Positions 6,768-14,855 of a DNA stretch of 18,802 nt are shown here, in pieces. Every line of letters begins with the position of its first letter. Positions within the stretch are counted from its first letter, which is position 1. The notes below the pieces were generated by a model. That model ran no database searches. It was not told the DNA's origin and was given only the letters and a program-made list of their open reading frames with translations. The stretch comes from Myxococcales bacterium (GTDB lineage Bacteria; Myxococcota_C; UBA6777): assembly GCA_027005175.1 (NCBI GenBank), contig JALTMC010000346.1, forward strand, positions 1 to 18,802, written 5' to 3'. The position numbers and the translations under genes were made by a program.

Positions 6768-7832
6768 ATGAAAGTAAATCAGATCTTAAGTGTGGTGTGG
6801 CATCTTTGGATGTTTGGGTTTGTGTTAGGCTGGGCATCGGAGTCACAGGCTGAGCCGACATTACAGGTCGTACAGACTTGGGTGCTACCGCAAGAGGTCA
6901 GCTTGGGACAGCCCTTTCGTTATCGTGTTCGAGTGCAGCTTCGACCGGGCCATCGCCTGTTTCTCCCACCACATCCCAACCTTGGTGTGGCTCAAGTACT
7001 TCAACATCCTGTTCTTCAGCGTTCTCCAAGCGAGCCAAAGACAGTGCGTCTGGATATGAAACTCGCGATATTCCAGGTTCGTAAGTTTGGCCAACATCGA
7101 CTACCTGCATTGTGGGTCAGAGTGGTTGGACCCGGTGGTATCACAGCGAAGTACCCTCTCCCTGTGATTACGGTTGAGGTGTTCGCTCGCTATCGCAACA
7201 CGAAGAGCTTTCACCAACAAGGTGATCCGCAGGTGGTGTTACCTCCTGTTCTGCGTAACAACCCCCAGAGTCCGTCCCATGAGTGGAGGGTGGTAGGTCG
7301 GTTAAAGTCCCTCGCTTCGGAGCCAAAGCCCCCCTGGGATCCGTTGATGGTAGCAGCCATTACGTTCAGTAGCCTCGCCTTTGTGCTGTTTGTTGTGGGG
7401 TTGTGGTTACGTAGGAAGCATCGATTGCAACGTCTCCGTCGTGCCATGCCACCCTACCAAGTTGCGATACGGCAGCTAGAGCAACTCAACCCCCCCACGC
7501 CTCCGACACCAGAGGCACTTCAACTCTATTATCGGCAAGGAGAGCAGATACTACGGCTCTATCTCCAGAATCGTTTATCCTGCCAACTTCTTCACCGGAC
7601 AGGCCGTGAAATCCCTGACTTTTTGCACCAACACACCGAGCCGATGTTTCCATTGCCTGATGATTGGTGGGAGAGGTTGCGTTACCTGCTACGAGAGAGC
7701 GAGTCATTTTGTTATAACCCTGTCCCACCTGGGCCTTTTGGACAGAATCTCGCATCCCAGATCCGCACGTTAATTGAACCCGTTGAAACACAAATAACAA
7801 CTCTCGAAATGGAAGAGGAATGTCTCACATGA
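6768..7832 (+). CDS. BatD-like membrane protein (aerotolerance-type operon)
   Basis: 354 aa. Signal peptide (1-28, ending ESQAEP), a beta-rich external region (about 30-140) beginning with the BatD-like pattern 'VSLGQPFRYRVRV', one membrane helix (about 192-213) with RRKHRLQRLRR on the inner side, and a cytoplasmic helical domain (about 225-345). The last contains 'YRQGEQILRLYLQNRL...TGREIPDFL', the signature of the BatD/DUF4381 tail. Proteins of this type work with MoxR ATPases and BatA/BatB VWA proteins in envelope maintenance or stress. ATG 6768 is preferred over the in-frame ATG 6762 because AGAG (6758-6761) sits 6 nt upstream of it. It overlaps the next gene by 4 bp (ATGA), so the two are translationally coupled. 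BatA/BatB-like genes lie 6 kb downstream. Confidence 0.72.
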   Translation: MKVNQILSVVWHLWMFGFVLGWASESQAEPTLQVVQTWVLPQEVSLGQPFRYRVRVQLRPGHRLFLPPHPNLGVAQVLQHPVLQRSPSEPKTVRLDMKLAIFQVRKFGQHRLPALWVRVVGPGGITAKYPLPVITVEVFARYRNTKSFHQQGDPQVVLPPVLRNNPQSPSHEWRVVGRLKSLASEPKPPWDPLMVAAITFSSLAFVLFVVGLWLRRKHRLQRLRRAMPPYQVAIRQLEQLNPPTPPTPEALQLYYRQGEQILRLYLQNRLSCQLLHRTGREIPDFLHQHTEPMFPLPDDWWERLRYLLRESESFCYNPVPPGPFGQNLASQIRTLIEPVETQITTLEMEEECLT

Positions 7833-9685
7833 GTTCTGTTCTCGTAGTTATCGCCAAAGAAAAAGAGATCTCCAACAAGCTCACCTGGGGTGTGCGTTTC
7901 TCTCAGGCCATGAAGATGCCTCTGATCGTGATACATCCAGAGAAATACCCCAAACACCAAGAGCCAGTGCCCCAAGAGTTGGACCAGCCTTGTAGCCAAC
8001 CTATTCTGGAAGCGATTCGGCAACAGCTTGTAGAGCAAGAGCTTGAATTGGAGCCTACACTGCATTTTTTGCAGGGTCCCAATCCATTGAGTCAGATTCT
8101 GGAGTTTACTCAAAAAGAAGAAGTAGCTCTCCTCTTAACGGGGCAGCAGGAGATCCACAACGACAACAATCGAGTGTTGCGAAAAAAACACGACGGGTTA
8201 CTTGATCGTGCATCCTGCGATGTGATGGTTCTTCGCGGCCCCGAAGCACCTCCACCGCTCAAGAAGATCCTTGTTCCCATTGCAGGTGGGCCTCACGCTG
8301 CTGCGGCCCTCAAGCTGGCTTTTCAGTTAATCGAGGTAGAAGAAGAAGCAGTTATCACAGCATTGCATATCGAGTCTGCTGCAAGCGAAGAGGCGGAAGG
8401 TGTCGGGCAGTTGGTCCTGGAGCGTATTTTAGGTCCCATGCCCACAGAAGCACGCTCACGGATCAAATCAAAGATCGTTCTCTCCGACAATGTCATCGAT
8501 GGCATTGAGCAAACCGCCAAAGAAGGTGAATTTGATCTGGTATTGCTAGGAGCCTCCAATACAGGTTTCTTACACAAAAGCTTGTTTGGCAACATCCCTG
8601 TCAAACTTCTACAGCGACCGATAAACGGAACGATCGGAGTGTTGCATGCGTCCCAGCCTGCCGCACAAAAAGCTGTCGATTATCTCCGTTATCAGTTTAA
8701 TCGCATCTTGCCCCAACTCAAACGAGAAGAGCGGATCACGCTCTTTGAGAACCTCCAGTCCGGCTCCAAAGTAAGTATTGATTTCATCGCATTGATCGGA
8801 CTCTCCACCATGATCGCTGCCTTTGGTTTAATCAACAATGCAGCGGCTGTTATCATTGGTGCAATGCTCGTCGCACCCCTGATGACACCGATGATCGGGA
8901 CAGGATTGGGTCTCGTACAAGGCAATGTCAATCTCGTCAAAGAAGCAATTCGAGCTATTGCAATTGGCTTTGTTTTAAGTTTATTTCTTGGCTTTCTCAG
9001 CGGACTACTTGGCATGGTCAAGCTGGGCGTCCACCCCCCGTTAACATCCGAGCTTTTGGCACGGTGTAGTGTCAACGAGTACGACTTTTTGATCGCGCTC
9101 CTCTCCGGTATCGCAGCCGCCTATGCACTCGCCCGTCCGGGGTTAATGGCAGCCCTCCCTGGAGTCGCCATCGCCGCTGCCCTCGTCCCTCCCATCGCAA
9201 CAGTTGGTGTGACCATCGCTTGGGGCTATCCGGATTTGGCCTTGCGTGCAGCCTCTCTCTTTGGCATCAACTTGTTATCCATTATCCTGGCTTCCACTCT
9301 GACATTGTATGTCTTTGGAATCCGCGCACGCCACAAACAACCCCGCCTGTGGGCCCGTCGCGCCACCGTCATGTTAATGATGCTCGCATTTATTGTCTCT
9401 GTGCCCTTGGGAACCATCATCGTTGGACAAGTCCGAGCTGTTGACACCCTCCGCGCTTCCGTCCAAAAACTCATGTCACAAGAGGCCTATCACTCCCTGG
9501 CCGACCTCAAACGAATCCCCCAAAAAGATAACCAGCCTGAAACCATCGTACTCAAACTATACAGCAAGCGACCTGTCAACGTTGCTCTCGCTCGCAAACT
9601 CACCCAACACACCCGCAAACACCTCAAAAAGCCTAATATTCTCGTACGTATCATCAGCCTACAAACCTGGGAGATACAAAAATAA
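7829..9685 (+). CDS. UspA-UspA-DUF389 fusion membrane protein
   Basis: 618 aa. Two universal-stress-protein-like domains come first. The one at 1-135 is degenerate. The one at 144-275 keeps 'KKILVPIAGGPHA' and the nucleotide-loop pattern GAS-x8-FGNIP at 241-256. Residues 313-495 are the hydrophobic DUF389 domain (TIGR00341/TIGR00271 type), with 'IGLSTMIAAFGLINNAAAVI' and 'GAMLVAPLMTPMIG' followed by several membrane helices; another helix lies at about 514-534 and a soluble tail runs to 618. The DUF389 function is unknown; transport or sensing coupled to nucleotide binding is a reasonable guess. ATG 7829 is chosen because AGAGG (7814-7818) is 10 nt upstream and gives the ATGA overlap; ATG 7820 sits almost on that site. 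Confidence 0.85.
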   Translation: MSSVLVVIAKEKEISNKLTWGVRFSQAMKMPLIVIHPEKYPKHQEPVPQELDQPCSQPILEAIRQQLVEQELELEPTLHFLQGPNPLSQILEFTQKEEVALLLTGQQEIHNDNNRVLRKKHDGLLDRASCDVMVLRGPEAPPPLKKILVPIAGGPHAAAALKLAFQLIEVEEEAVITALHIESAASEEAEGVGQLVLERILGPMPTEARSRIKSKIVLSDNVIDGIEQTAKEGEFDLVLLGASNTGFLHKSLFGNIPVKLLQRPINGTIGVLHASQPAAQKAVDYLRYQFNRILPQLKREERITLFENLQSGSKVSIDFIALIGLSTMIAAFGLINNAAAVIIGAMLVAPLMTPMIGTGLGLVQGNVNLVKEAIRAIAIGFVLSLFLGFLSGLLGMVKLGVHPPLTSELLARCSVNEYDFLIALLSGIAAAYALARPGLMAALPGVAIAAALVPPIATVGVTIAWGYPDLALRAASLFGINLLSIILASTLTLYVFGIRARHKQPRLWARRATVMLMMLAFIVSVPLGTIIVGQVRAVDTLRASVQKLMSQEAYHSLADLKRIPQKDNQPETIVLKLYSKRPVNVALARKLTQHTRKHLKKPNILVRIISLQTWEIQK

Positions 9686-9921
9686 GAGAGAGGGCAAGAC
9701 ATCCCACAAAAATATGGTTTGCAAAGCCTGTAGATAAGCCTAGGGGATACGAAATGAAGAGAGAGCTGTCACCGGTGATATAACGAACTCAGAGGGGTTT
9801 GCTCGATAAGCCTGGGAGATACGAAATGAAGAGAGAGGACAAGATGGCAGAAAGATCCAGCAAGACCAAGGGAGGAGGCTAGTTTACGATACAAAAAGAA
9901 GAGAGAGGGCAAGAGATCTCC
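9666..9921. repeat. Four copies of a ~35-bp direct repeat, the first containing a gene's stop codon
   Basis: Copies at 9666-9700, 9739-9766, 9811-9847 and 9886-9921 share CCTGGGAGATACrAAAtgAAGAGAGAGGrCAAGA with changes. The first covers the last codons and TAA of the DUF389 gene; the rest fill most of the gap to the convergent lipoprotein gene. A perfect 10-bp palindrome TCACCGGTGA lies at 9769-9778 between copies. No terminator-type hairpin with U-run is seen. Confidence 0.85.
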
Positions 9922-9952
9922 CCACTTAGCTCTGGCGACAAGAAAGTCTCCT

Positions 9953-12900
9953 TTACCGTATCAGTCGCAAGATCATTCGATATACCTTCTCACGAAAGAC
10001 TTGTGATGTGGCGTCGGTCCGGCGTTTTTCTGCGACGCGCAGATAGTTGGGGGAGCCAAAGAAGTTGACCTCTCGATAGTTTCGAGCGATCCACAACAAA
10101 GCTTTGCGACCACGTGGGCCAGCACGCTTCGCAAGTCGCTGCAACAACAACAACAAACGATAATCTTCCAGCCCTTGGGTGGCCCACTCCAGCTTTAAAG
10201 AGACATCCAAGCGGCCATCTGTACGAGGATATACCATCATGGCATCAGACTCTCGACCATCAAGGTCGTAATAAGGATAGTTTTGTGTGCCACTCCAATG
10301 CCACGCCAATCGATGTGTCGCACCTTGCAATCGAGCTGCAAAGAGACCCTCCCCAAATGTGGAGCGACCTATCTCAAAGGAACCAATCGAAGCATTGTAA
10401 AATCCCCATCGTTTCTTCTCTTGACGCATCCTTTGGATATGGTCTTGACGCACCGATGACAAGGAGATATCCGTCATCGTTTGATTGAGTTTGTAACCAT
10501 ACTTTCCCGGTTTTATGCTATGGGTGAACCCACCTCGTCGCAAAAAGGGATAGTATTTTTTTAAAATAGCTGCACGCCGCAGATCTCTCATTACTTTTTG
10601 ACTATAGCCTGAAGCTTCATCACTGTAATTATAGATAACAGGAAGCCATGAGCGCTTCGACAGGATACGCCGAAGCACCCTGGCAGAAGCACGACGATAT
10701 CGCTGTTGAGGCATATCGAGAATAAAGTCACGCAAGTCGATCTGCAACAAGCTATCGAGAAAGCTACCACCATACGTAAAGACAGGATGTTGGAAGCCAA
10801 GTTTTCGTGCCATTCGCATTAAACGATCGACATCCTTGGTATCGACACGCAATCGATGTCCTTGTTTTTGAACACGTGCTCCAGGCAAAGAGGACCATGT
10901 TGAAAACCCCCGGTCTCGGAGAATTCGTAGCGATTGGCGTCGCCATCTCCACAGCCAACTCTTAACACCGGGCGCTTTGAAATAGGCAAAGGAGACGGGA
11001 TCGAGCCCAAAATAGCCGACAGGGATATCTACAAGAGGCAAGTGAAACGGATATATGCTAAGTTGGATCGGATAGCGTATCTGTTTTCCATGCATCTTTA
11101 TCGTGAGAAACCCACGATAGGTTCCAGCCTTCATCTTCTTTTGCAGTGGGATATGAAACCACACCAACAAGGATTGACGTGCGGGCAAAGTGATCCCGTC
11201 CTTTGGAATGGTCCGTAGGAATCGAGGGGCCAACTCATAGGTTTCATGATTGATCTCATGACCCATAAACTGATTCACACCATACCGAATTAACATCTGT
11301 TTCGGAAGGATAACGCCACGACGTGAACGCAGCGGTGACACAGAGATACGCAGCTTCCCAGACCTGCGAAAGCTACGCACCATCAAGGCTTGAAAAGGAC
11401 GTTGCCCCCACCCTCCTTTCATCACAATGGAGCGACCCCGACTCCGCAAGATCCAGTTGTATCGAACATAAGAGGATGCGTGGATCAAAGGTGCATAAAA
11501 TCCCCTCTTGTGATCAACTCTGTGAACAGCTCCAGAGTCCACCTTCGCGACAGGCTTGAGCTTTCGGGAGATCTGCGAAAACTCCGTGCGCTGTTGTAGC
11601 GCGAGTCTACGCAAGAACTCTTGTCCCTGCTTGCGCTTTGCCGTTGGAAAAAGTACCAAAGCATTGAGTGCAACGCCAGAGCTATCACCCTTCCATCGAA
11701 AGACCATACGACCGTTTGTCACTCGAACCGTCGAGGTATAGGGAGAAAGAAGCTTTTGAAGATAGAGGGAATAAGCATCATCTGTGGGTGCTGGGATCAT
11801 GTCTTGAAATTGGAGAAGGTCCCGCAAATACGCATTCGCATCCGACCGTTTTTGATTCACCAGGACCTTGCCATTCACTTCTATTTTTCGATGAGTCCAA
11901 AAATGTTCGTACCACAGGCCGAGATGTTTTGCGTAAAGTTCAACCGTATAGCGGCCATTGGGAACATCAACCACGAACTCTCCTTGGTTCGAGAGGATAG
12001 CATCGCGCAACAATGTGTCGGTATACTTGGAGTCCATCAATCGCCAGATGGTAGCATTGCGAAATCCAAAGCCCACATCTCTGTTGTACTGGTGCAGTGG
12101 AGTCACTCCCAAAAAGCCTCGCTGGGTTCGAAACCTTTGGGCCACAAAATCAAAGCGATACAACCCAGAAAAAGCATCCGGTGGAGGAGGCCCTTGTTCA
12201 AGACGAATATGGTCCACCAAAAAAGGCTGACTGTATCGCTGCTTTTTCTCTGCTCCCACCGCAAACCAAAATCGCCGAATGGTAGAGAGATTCACAAAGC
12301 GCTGTATTCTTACTGAACCTCGCTCTCCAACGTATTGTTGCAACGAAAAGCGCAGCCGATTCCACCCCGGCGCCAACCGGGCCAGATGATTCAATTGGTC
12401 CCAGTATCCAGATTGTTTTTTGTCATTGACACACAGATGAAACGTGACATGTCGGGACAACGGATTAAATACATCCAAAGCGATGTAACGATAGCCAGAC
12501 CAATCAGAGATCACGCGGGATCCCATTGCAATGTTGTTGTATTTTCCATACCAAAACGCTGCCGATCTGCGACCTGACGTTGCCTTGTTTCGATAGGTAC
12601 GAAACGGATGAAACCGCTGCTCCAAAGAGACTCGCCCTACCTCGAAATCAAACAACAGTCGAGAGGGATGTTTTGTTTTTTGTGACACCACACGACGAGC
12701 AGGAGGAGCTGGTTTTGTAGCAAACATGCTATGTTGACTGACATATTGAAGCTTTCCACCACACACAGCACAGTGTGTATGATGGGGTTTCCACCAGCGA
12801 TAGCACCGCTGGCACCGCAACCCATGACCTCGTATACCTGGCGAGGGGATGGCGACAGGAGAGACCTGAAATCGGTAGCGAATGGGCTTCGCTTTGGTGG

Positions 12901-13579
12901 GAACAATCATAACATCATCCACCCAAAGCTGACCTTGTGACTTCAAGCGGAACCACACACCCAACGAACGACCTGACACTTCGATCGTATACGTAAGCTT
13001 GCTCCAACCAAAGGTACCTTTAAGATTCTTAACAGGCGATTTAATCCCCTTGCCACCATCGGCAAACGCCCAGATAGAGACGTCCCATTGTCCTTTCTTG
13101 ACATCCAACGCCCGCAACCAGGCCGACACCCGATAACGACCGGGGTGAAGCCCCTTAACCTGACGATAGAATGTATAAGAGCGTCGACCGTCAACGTTTA
13201 CGAGAAGCAGCGCTCCTGGATTGTGATGCCCCATCTGAACTTGACGCCGTCCTTCTCCCCTCCCCCACCCTCTCCAACCCTCTAACCCACGGTCAAATCC
13301 AAAGAACACAGCTCCCGAAGGAAGCTTCACCGGTCGTAGTCGAGGCAGAGAGCGCTTTCCAGACCCCGAAGCCGAAGCATCTCGCAAAAGAGTCGAATGT
13401 CTTGAACCCGCTGGCTGCATCGACTCTAAGTCGTCGATAGGCTCTGCCCTCTTTTTCTTGCAACCACCACACACCAGCACCCCAAGAAAAAACAACCCAA
13501 CCCAACCCAGACGACGGCATATCACAAGCAGGCGAAAGTGCCTCCACACACCCCAATATTCGGAAACTCCGTTACACAT
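9953..13579 (-). CDS. Large lipoprotein with sugar-binding-like domains, zinc ribbon and GH123/DUF4091 catalytic domain
   Basis: 1208 aa. A hydrophobic segment (about 22-37) ending VCGGC suggests a lipid-anchored Cys40. Domains in order: CBM4/9-like beta domain (about 90-227, 'FFGFDRGLEGW' to 'LWVDDVMIVP'); a CxxC...CxxC zinc ribbon (Cys 256/259/270/273); a second beta domain (307-463, 'LLFDFEVG' to 'FLVDHIRLEQG'); a malectin/galactose-binding-like domain (473-645); and a GH123/DUF4091-like region (about 690-1150) with 'AGTYRGFLTIKMHGK', an Asp-Glu pair at 987-988 (YSDEAS) and the family ending 'DGRLDVSLKLEWATQGLEDY'. In GH123 such an Asp-Glu pair catalyses N-acetylgalactosaminide cleavage with substrate assistance. 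It is likely a surface or periplasmic glycosidase; the substrate is unknown. ATG 13579 has a weak ribosome site; GTG 13525 is an alternative giving a tighter signal sequence. Confidence 0.82.
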   Translation of the reverse strand: MCNGVSEYWGVWRHFRLLVICRRLGWVGLFFLGVLVCGGCKKKRAEPIDDLESMQPAGSRHSTLLRDASASGSGKRSLPRLRPVKLPSGAVFFGFDRGLEGWRGWGRGEGRRQVQMGHHNPGALLLVNVDGRRSYTFYRQVKGLHPGRYRVSAWLRALDVKKGQWDVSIWAFADGGKGIKSPVKNLKGTFGWSKLTYTIEVSGRSLGVWFRLKSQGQLWVDDVMIVPTKAKPIRYRFQVSPVAIPSPGIRGHGLRCQRCYRWWKPHHTHCAVCGGKLQYVSQHSMFATKPAPPARRVVSQKTKHPSRLLFDFEVGRVSLEQRFHPFRTYRNKATSGRRSAAFWYGKYNNIAMGSRVISDWSGYRYIALDVFNPLSRHVTFHLCVNDKKQSGYWDQLNHLARLAPGWNRLRFSLQQYVGERGSVRIQRFVNLSTIRRFWFAVGAEKKQRYSQPFLVDHIRLEQGPPPPDAFSGLYRFDFVAQRFRTQRGFLGVTPLHQYNRDVGFGFRNATIWRLMDSKYTDTLLRDAILSNQGEFVVDVPNGRYTVELYAKHLGLWYEHFWTHRKIEVNGKVLVNQKRSDANAYLRDLLQFQDMIPAPTDDAYSLYLQKLLSPYTSTVRVTNGRMVFRWKGDSSGVALNALVLFPTAKRKQGQEFLRRLALQQRTEFSQISRKLKPVAKVDSGAVHRVDHKRGFYAPLIHASSYVRYNWILRSRGRSIVMKGGWGQRPFQALMVRSFRRSGKLRISVSPLRSRRGVILPKQMLIRYGVNQFMGHEINHETYELAPRFLRTIPKDGITLPARQSLLVWFHIPLQKKMKAGTYRGFLTIKMHGKQIRYPIQLSIYPFHLPLVDIPVGYFGLDPVSFAYFKAPGVKSWLWRWRRQSLRILRDRGFSTWSSLPGARVQKQGHRLRVDTKDVDRLMRMARKLGFQHPVFTYGGSFLDSLLQIDLRDFILDMPQQRYRRASARVLRRILSKRSWLPVIYNYSDEASGYSQKVMRDLRRAAILKKYYPFLRRGGFTHSIKPGKYGYKLNQTMTDISLSSVRQDHIQRMRQEKKRWGFYNASIGSFEIGRSTFGEGLFAARLQGATHRLAWHWSGTQNYPYYDLDGRESDAMMVYPRTDGRLDVSLKLEWATQGLEDYRLLLLLQRLAKRAGPRGRKALLWIARNYREVNFFGSPNYLRVAEKRRTDATSQVFREKVYRMILRLIR

Positions 13580-13691
13580 CGCAAAAACCCGTTTCTATTT
13601 TCTTTCCACTGAAAGGCATCGCAAAAACCTGTGACACGCCCCTGCACGAGAGAGAGCGTGTTGTGACACAGCACAACATTCGGAAACTTCG
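13555..13691. repeat. Two interleaved repeat motifs spanning the lipoprotein gene start, plus a hairpin
   Basis: Read on the - strand, GTTTCCGAATrTTG occurs at about 13690-13677 and 13568-13555, and (A/G)GGTTTTTGCGATG at about 13629-13616 and 13590-13577. The latter includes the ATG of the lipoprotein gene in one copy. A perfect 7-bp stem TGTTGTG/CACAACA (13659-13665 with 13672-13678, 6-nt loop) lies upstream of that gene. Confidence 0.75.
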
Positions 13692-13703
13692 CGAGACAAA
13701 ACA

Positions 13704-13733
13704 TTGTACATGTCTTCACCCGCATAGTATACC
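13704..13733 (+). promoter_or_regulatory. Weak promoter candidate for the batA-batB pair
   Basis: TTGTAC (13704-13709), an 18-bp spacer and TATACC (13728-13733) precede the VWA genes. Alternatively, TAGTAT at 13725-13730 could be the -10. A TTGACA at 13745-13750 has no acceptable -10 downstream. Weak match only. Confidence 0.22.
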
Positions 13734-13828
13734 AGAGTCACGAGTTGACAACCTCGACTTTCAAGGATGCGGTTGACTTTGAGCTTCCACCACATAACCG
13801 TCCCATTTTTGACCTTGGACGACACAAG

Positions 13829-14830
13829 ATGCATTGGCTTCACCCCACATGGTTATGGTTTTTATGTTTGTTACCACTTTTTGTGGTTTGGCAGTGGCGT
13901 GTGGAGCGTTGGCGAGGCAAACTCCCTTTTTCCTCTTTGGCGCAGCTCAAGAAGGAACCACAAGGCTTTTGGGCAGGAGTACAGGCTTGGTACAGGTATG
14001 GGTATATCCTGGTTCTTGGGTTGGTGATGCTCGCAATGGCAGGTCCTCAACAGATCATGGATCGTTATCCCGTGTGGGATCAAGGCGTCGATCTAGTCTT
14101 TGTGCTCGATCTATCGGAAAGTATGGCGGCAACCGACTTACCTCCAACACGCATTCAAACGGCCAAGAATCTGTTGTTGAAATTGATCCAACAAAAACGC
14201 CAACGGAACGATCGTTTTGGTCTGGTGATTTTTGCCAACAAAGCATATACCCTCTGCCCTCTTACCGTGGATCATCCGATGTTGCAAAAGATGTTGCGTG
14301 ATACAACCGCCGGTCAGATTGGAGGACAAACAGCGATGGGAGATGCGATTGCGACAGCATTGGCTCGACTTCGCCATCATCCCAAACGCCGACGAACCAT
14401 TCTCTTAATCACAGATGGCGAAACCAATGCAGGACGGATCCACCCTTTGCGTGCGGCGTTGCGAGCGCGAAAGATGAAGATCCCCATTCACTCCATTCTG
14501 ATCGGTCGAGCAGCACTCGCTCCCACTCCACGGCAAAAAGCTCGCCCCACCTCCCCCTCCACAAACTCACTTCAGGTCGCTGCGACTCCATGGGGTGCTT
14601 TGCAGCAGCTCGCCCAGATCAGTCGAGGACACGCTTACCGCATTGCTCGCGTACAAGCATTACAGCGGATCTTCCAAGATATATTAAAAAACATGCTGCC
14701 CTCCCGAACCAAGAAACCCAGATACTTTTCAGTCTATCGTGATATGTATTCATGGCTCATCTGGCCTGCTTTAAGCACACTGAGCTTACTGCTTTTGCTA
14801 CAATTGACAAAATTACGCTCTATTTCCTGA
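13829..14830 (+). CDS. batA: BatA-like von Willebrand factor A membrane protein
   Basis: 333 aa. ATG 13829 is chosen because the product then begins 'MHWLHPTWLWFLCLLPLF', the usual N-terminus of BatA-type proteins; the frame is open to a TTG at 13745, but that extension is unlike the family. Membrane helices are at about 7-22, 57-72 and 307-326. The VWA domain (about 85-290) has a full metal-ion-dependent adhesion site: D94-L-S96-E-S98, T168 and D196 (ITDGE). VWA pairs of this kind assemble with BatD-like and MoxR partners at the cytoplasmic membrane and are linked to oxidative or envelope stress. A Pro/Ser/Arg-rich insert lies at about 228-247. It is followed 19-25 bp later by a second VWA gene in the same direction. 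The ribosome site is weak. Confidence 0.85.
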   Translation: MHWLHPTWLWFLCLLPLFVVWQWRVERWRGKLPFSSLAQLKKEPQGFWAGVQAWYRYGYILVLGLVMLAMAGPQQIMDRYPVWDQGVDLVFVLDLSESMAATDLPPTRIQTAKNLLLKLIQQKRQRNDRFGLVIFANKAYTLCPLTVDHPMLQKMLRDTTAGQIGGQTAMGDAIATALARLRHHPKRRRTILLITDGETNAGRIHPLRAALRARKMKIPIHSILIGRAALAPTPRQKARPTSPSTNSLQVAATPWGALQQLAQISRGHAYRIARVQALQRIFQDILKNMLPSRTKKPRYFSVYRDMYSWLIWPALSTLSLLLLLQLTKLRSIS

Positions 14831-14855
14831 TGAAACTCAAAACGCGGAAATGAAC

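Noticed and set aside
11621-12316. 231-aa + strand open frame
   Set aside because: Antisense to the well-supported lipoprotein gene with domain matches on the other strand; no family resemblance.
9686-13828. Mobile element carrying the GH123 lipoprotein gene
   Set aside because: No transposase or integrase, no terminal inverted repeats or target duplication; the flanking repeats differ on the two sides.
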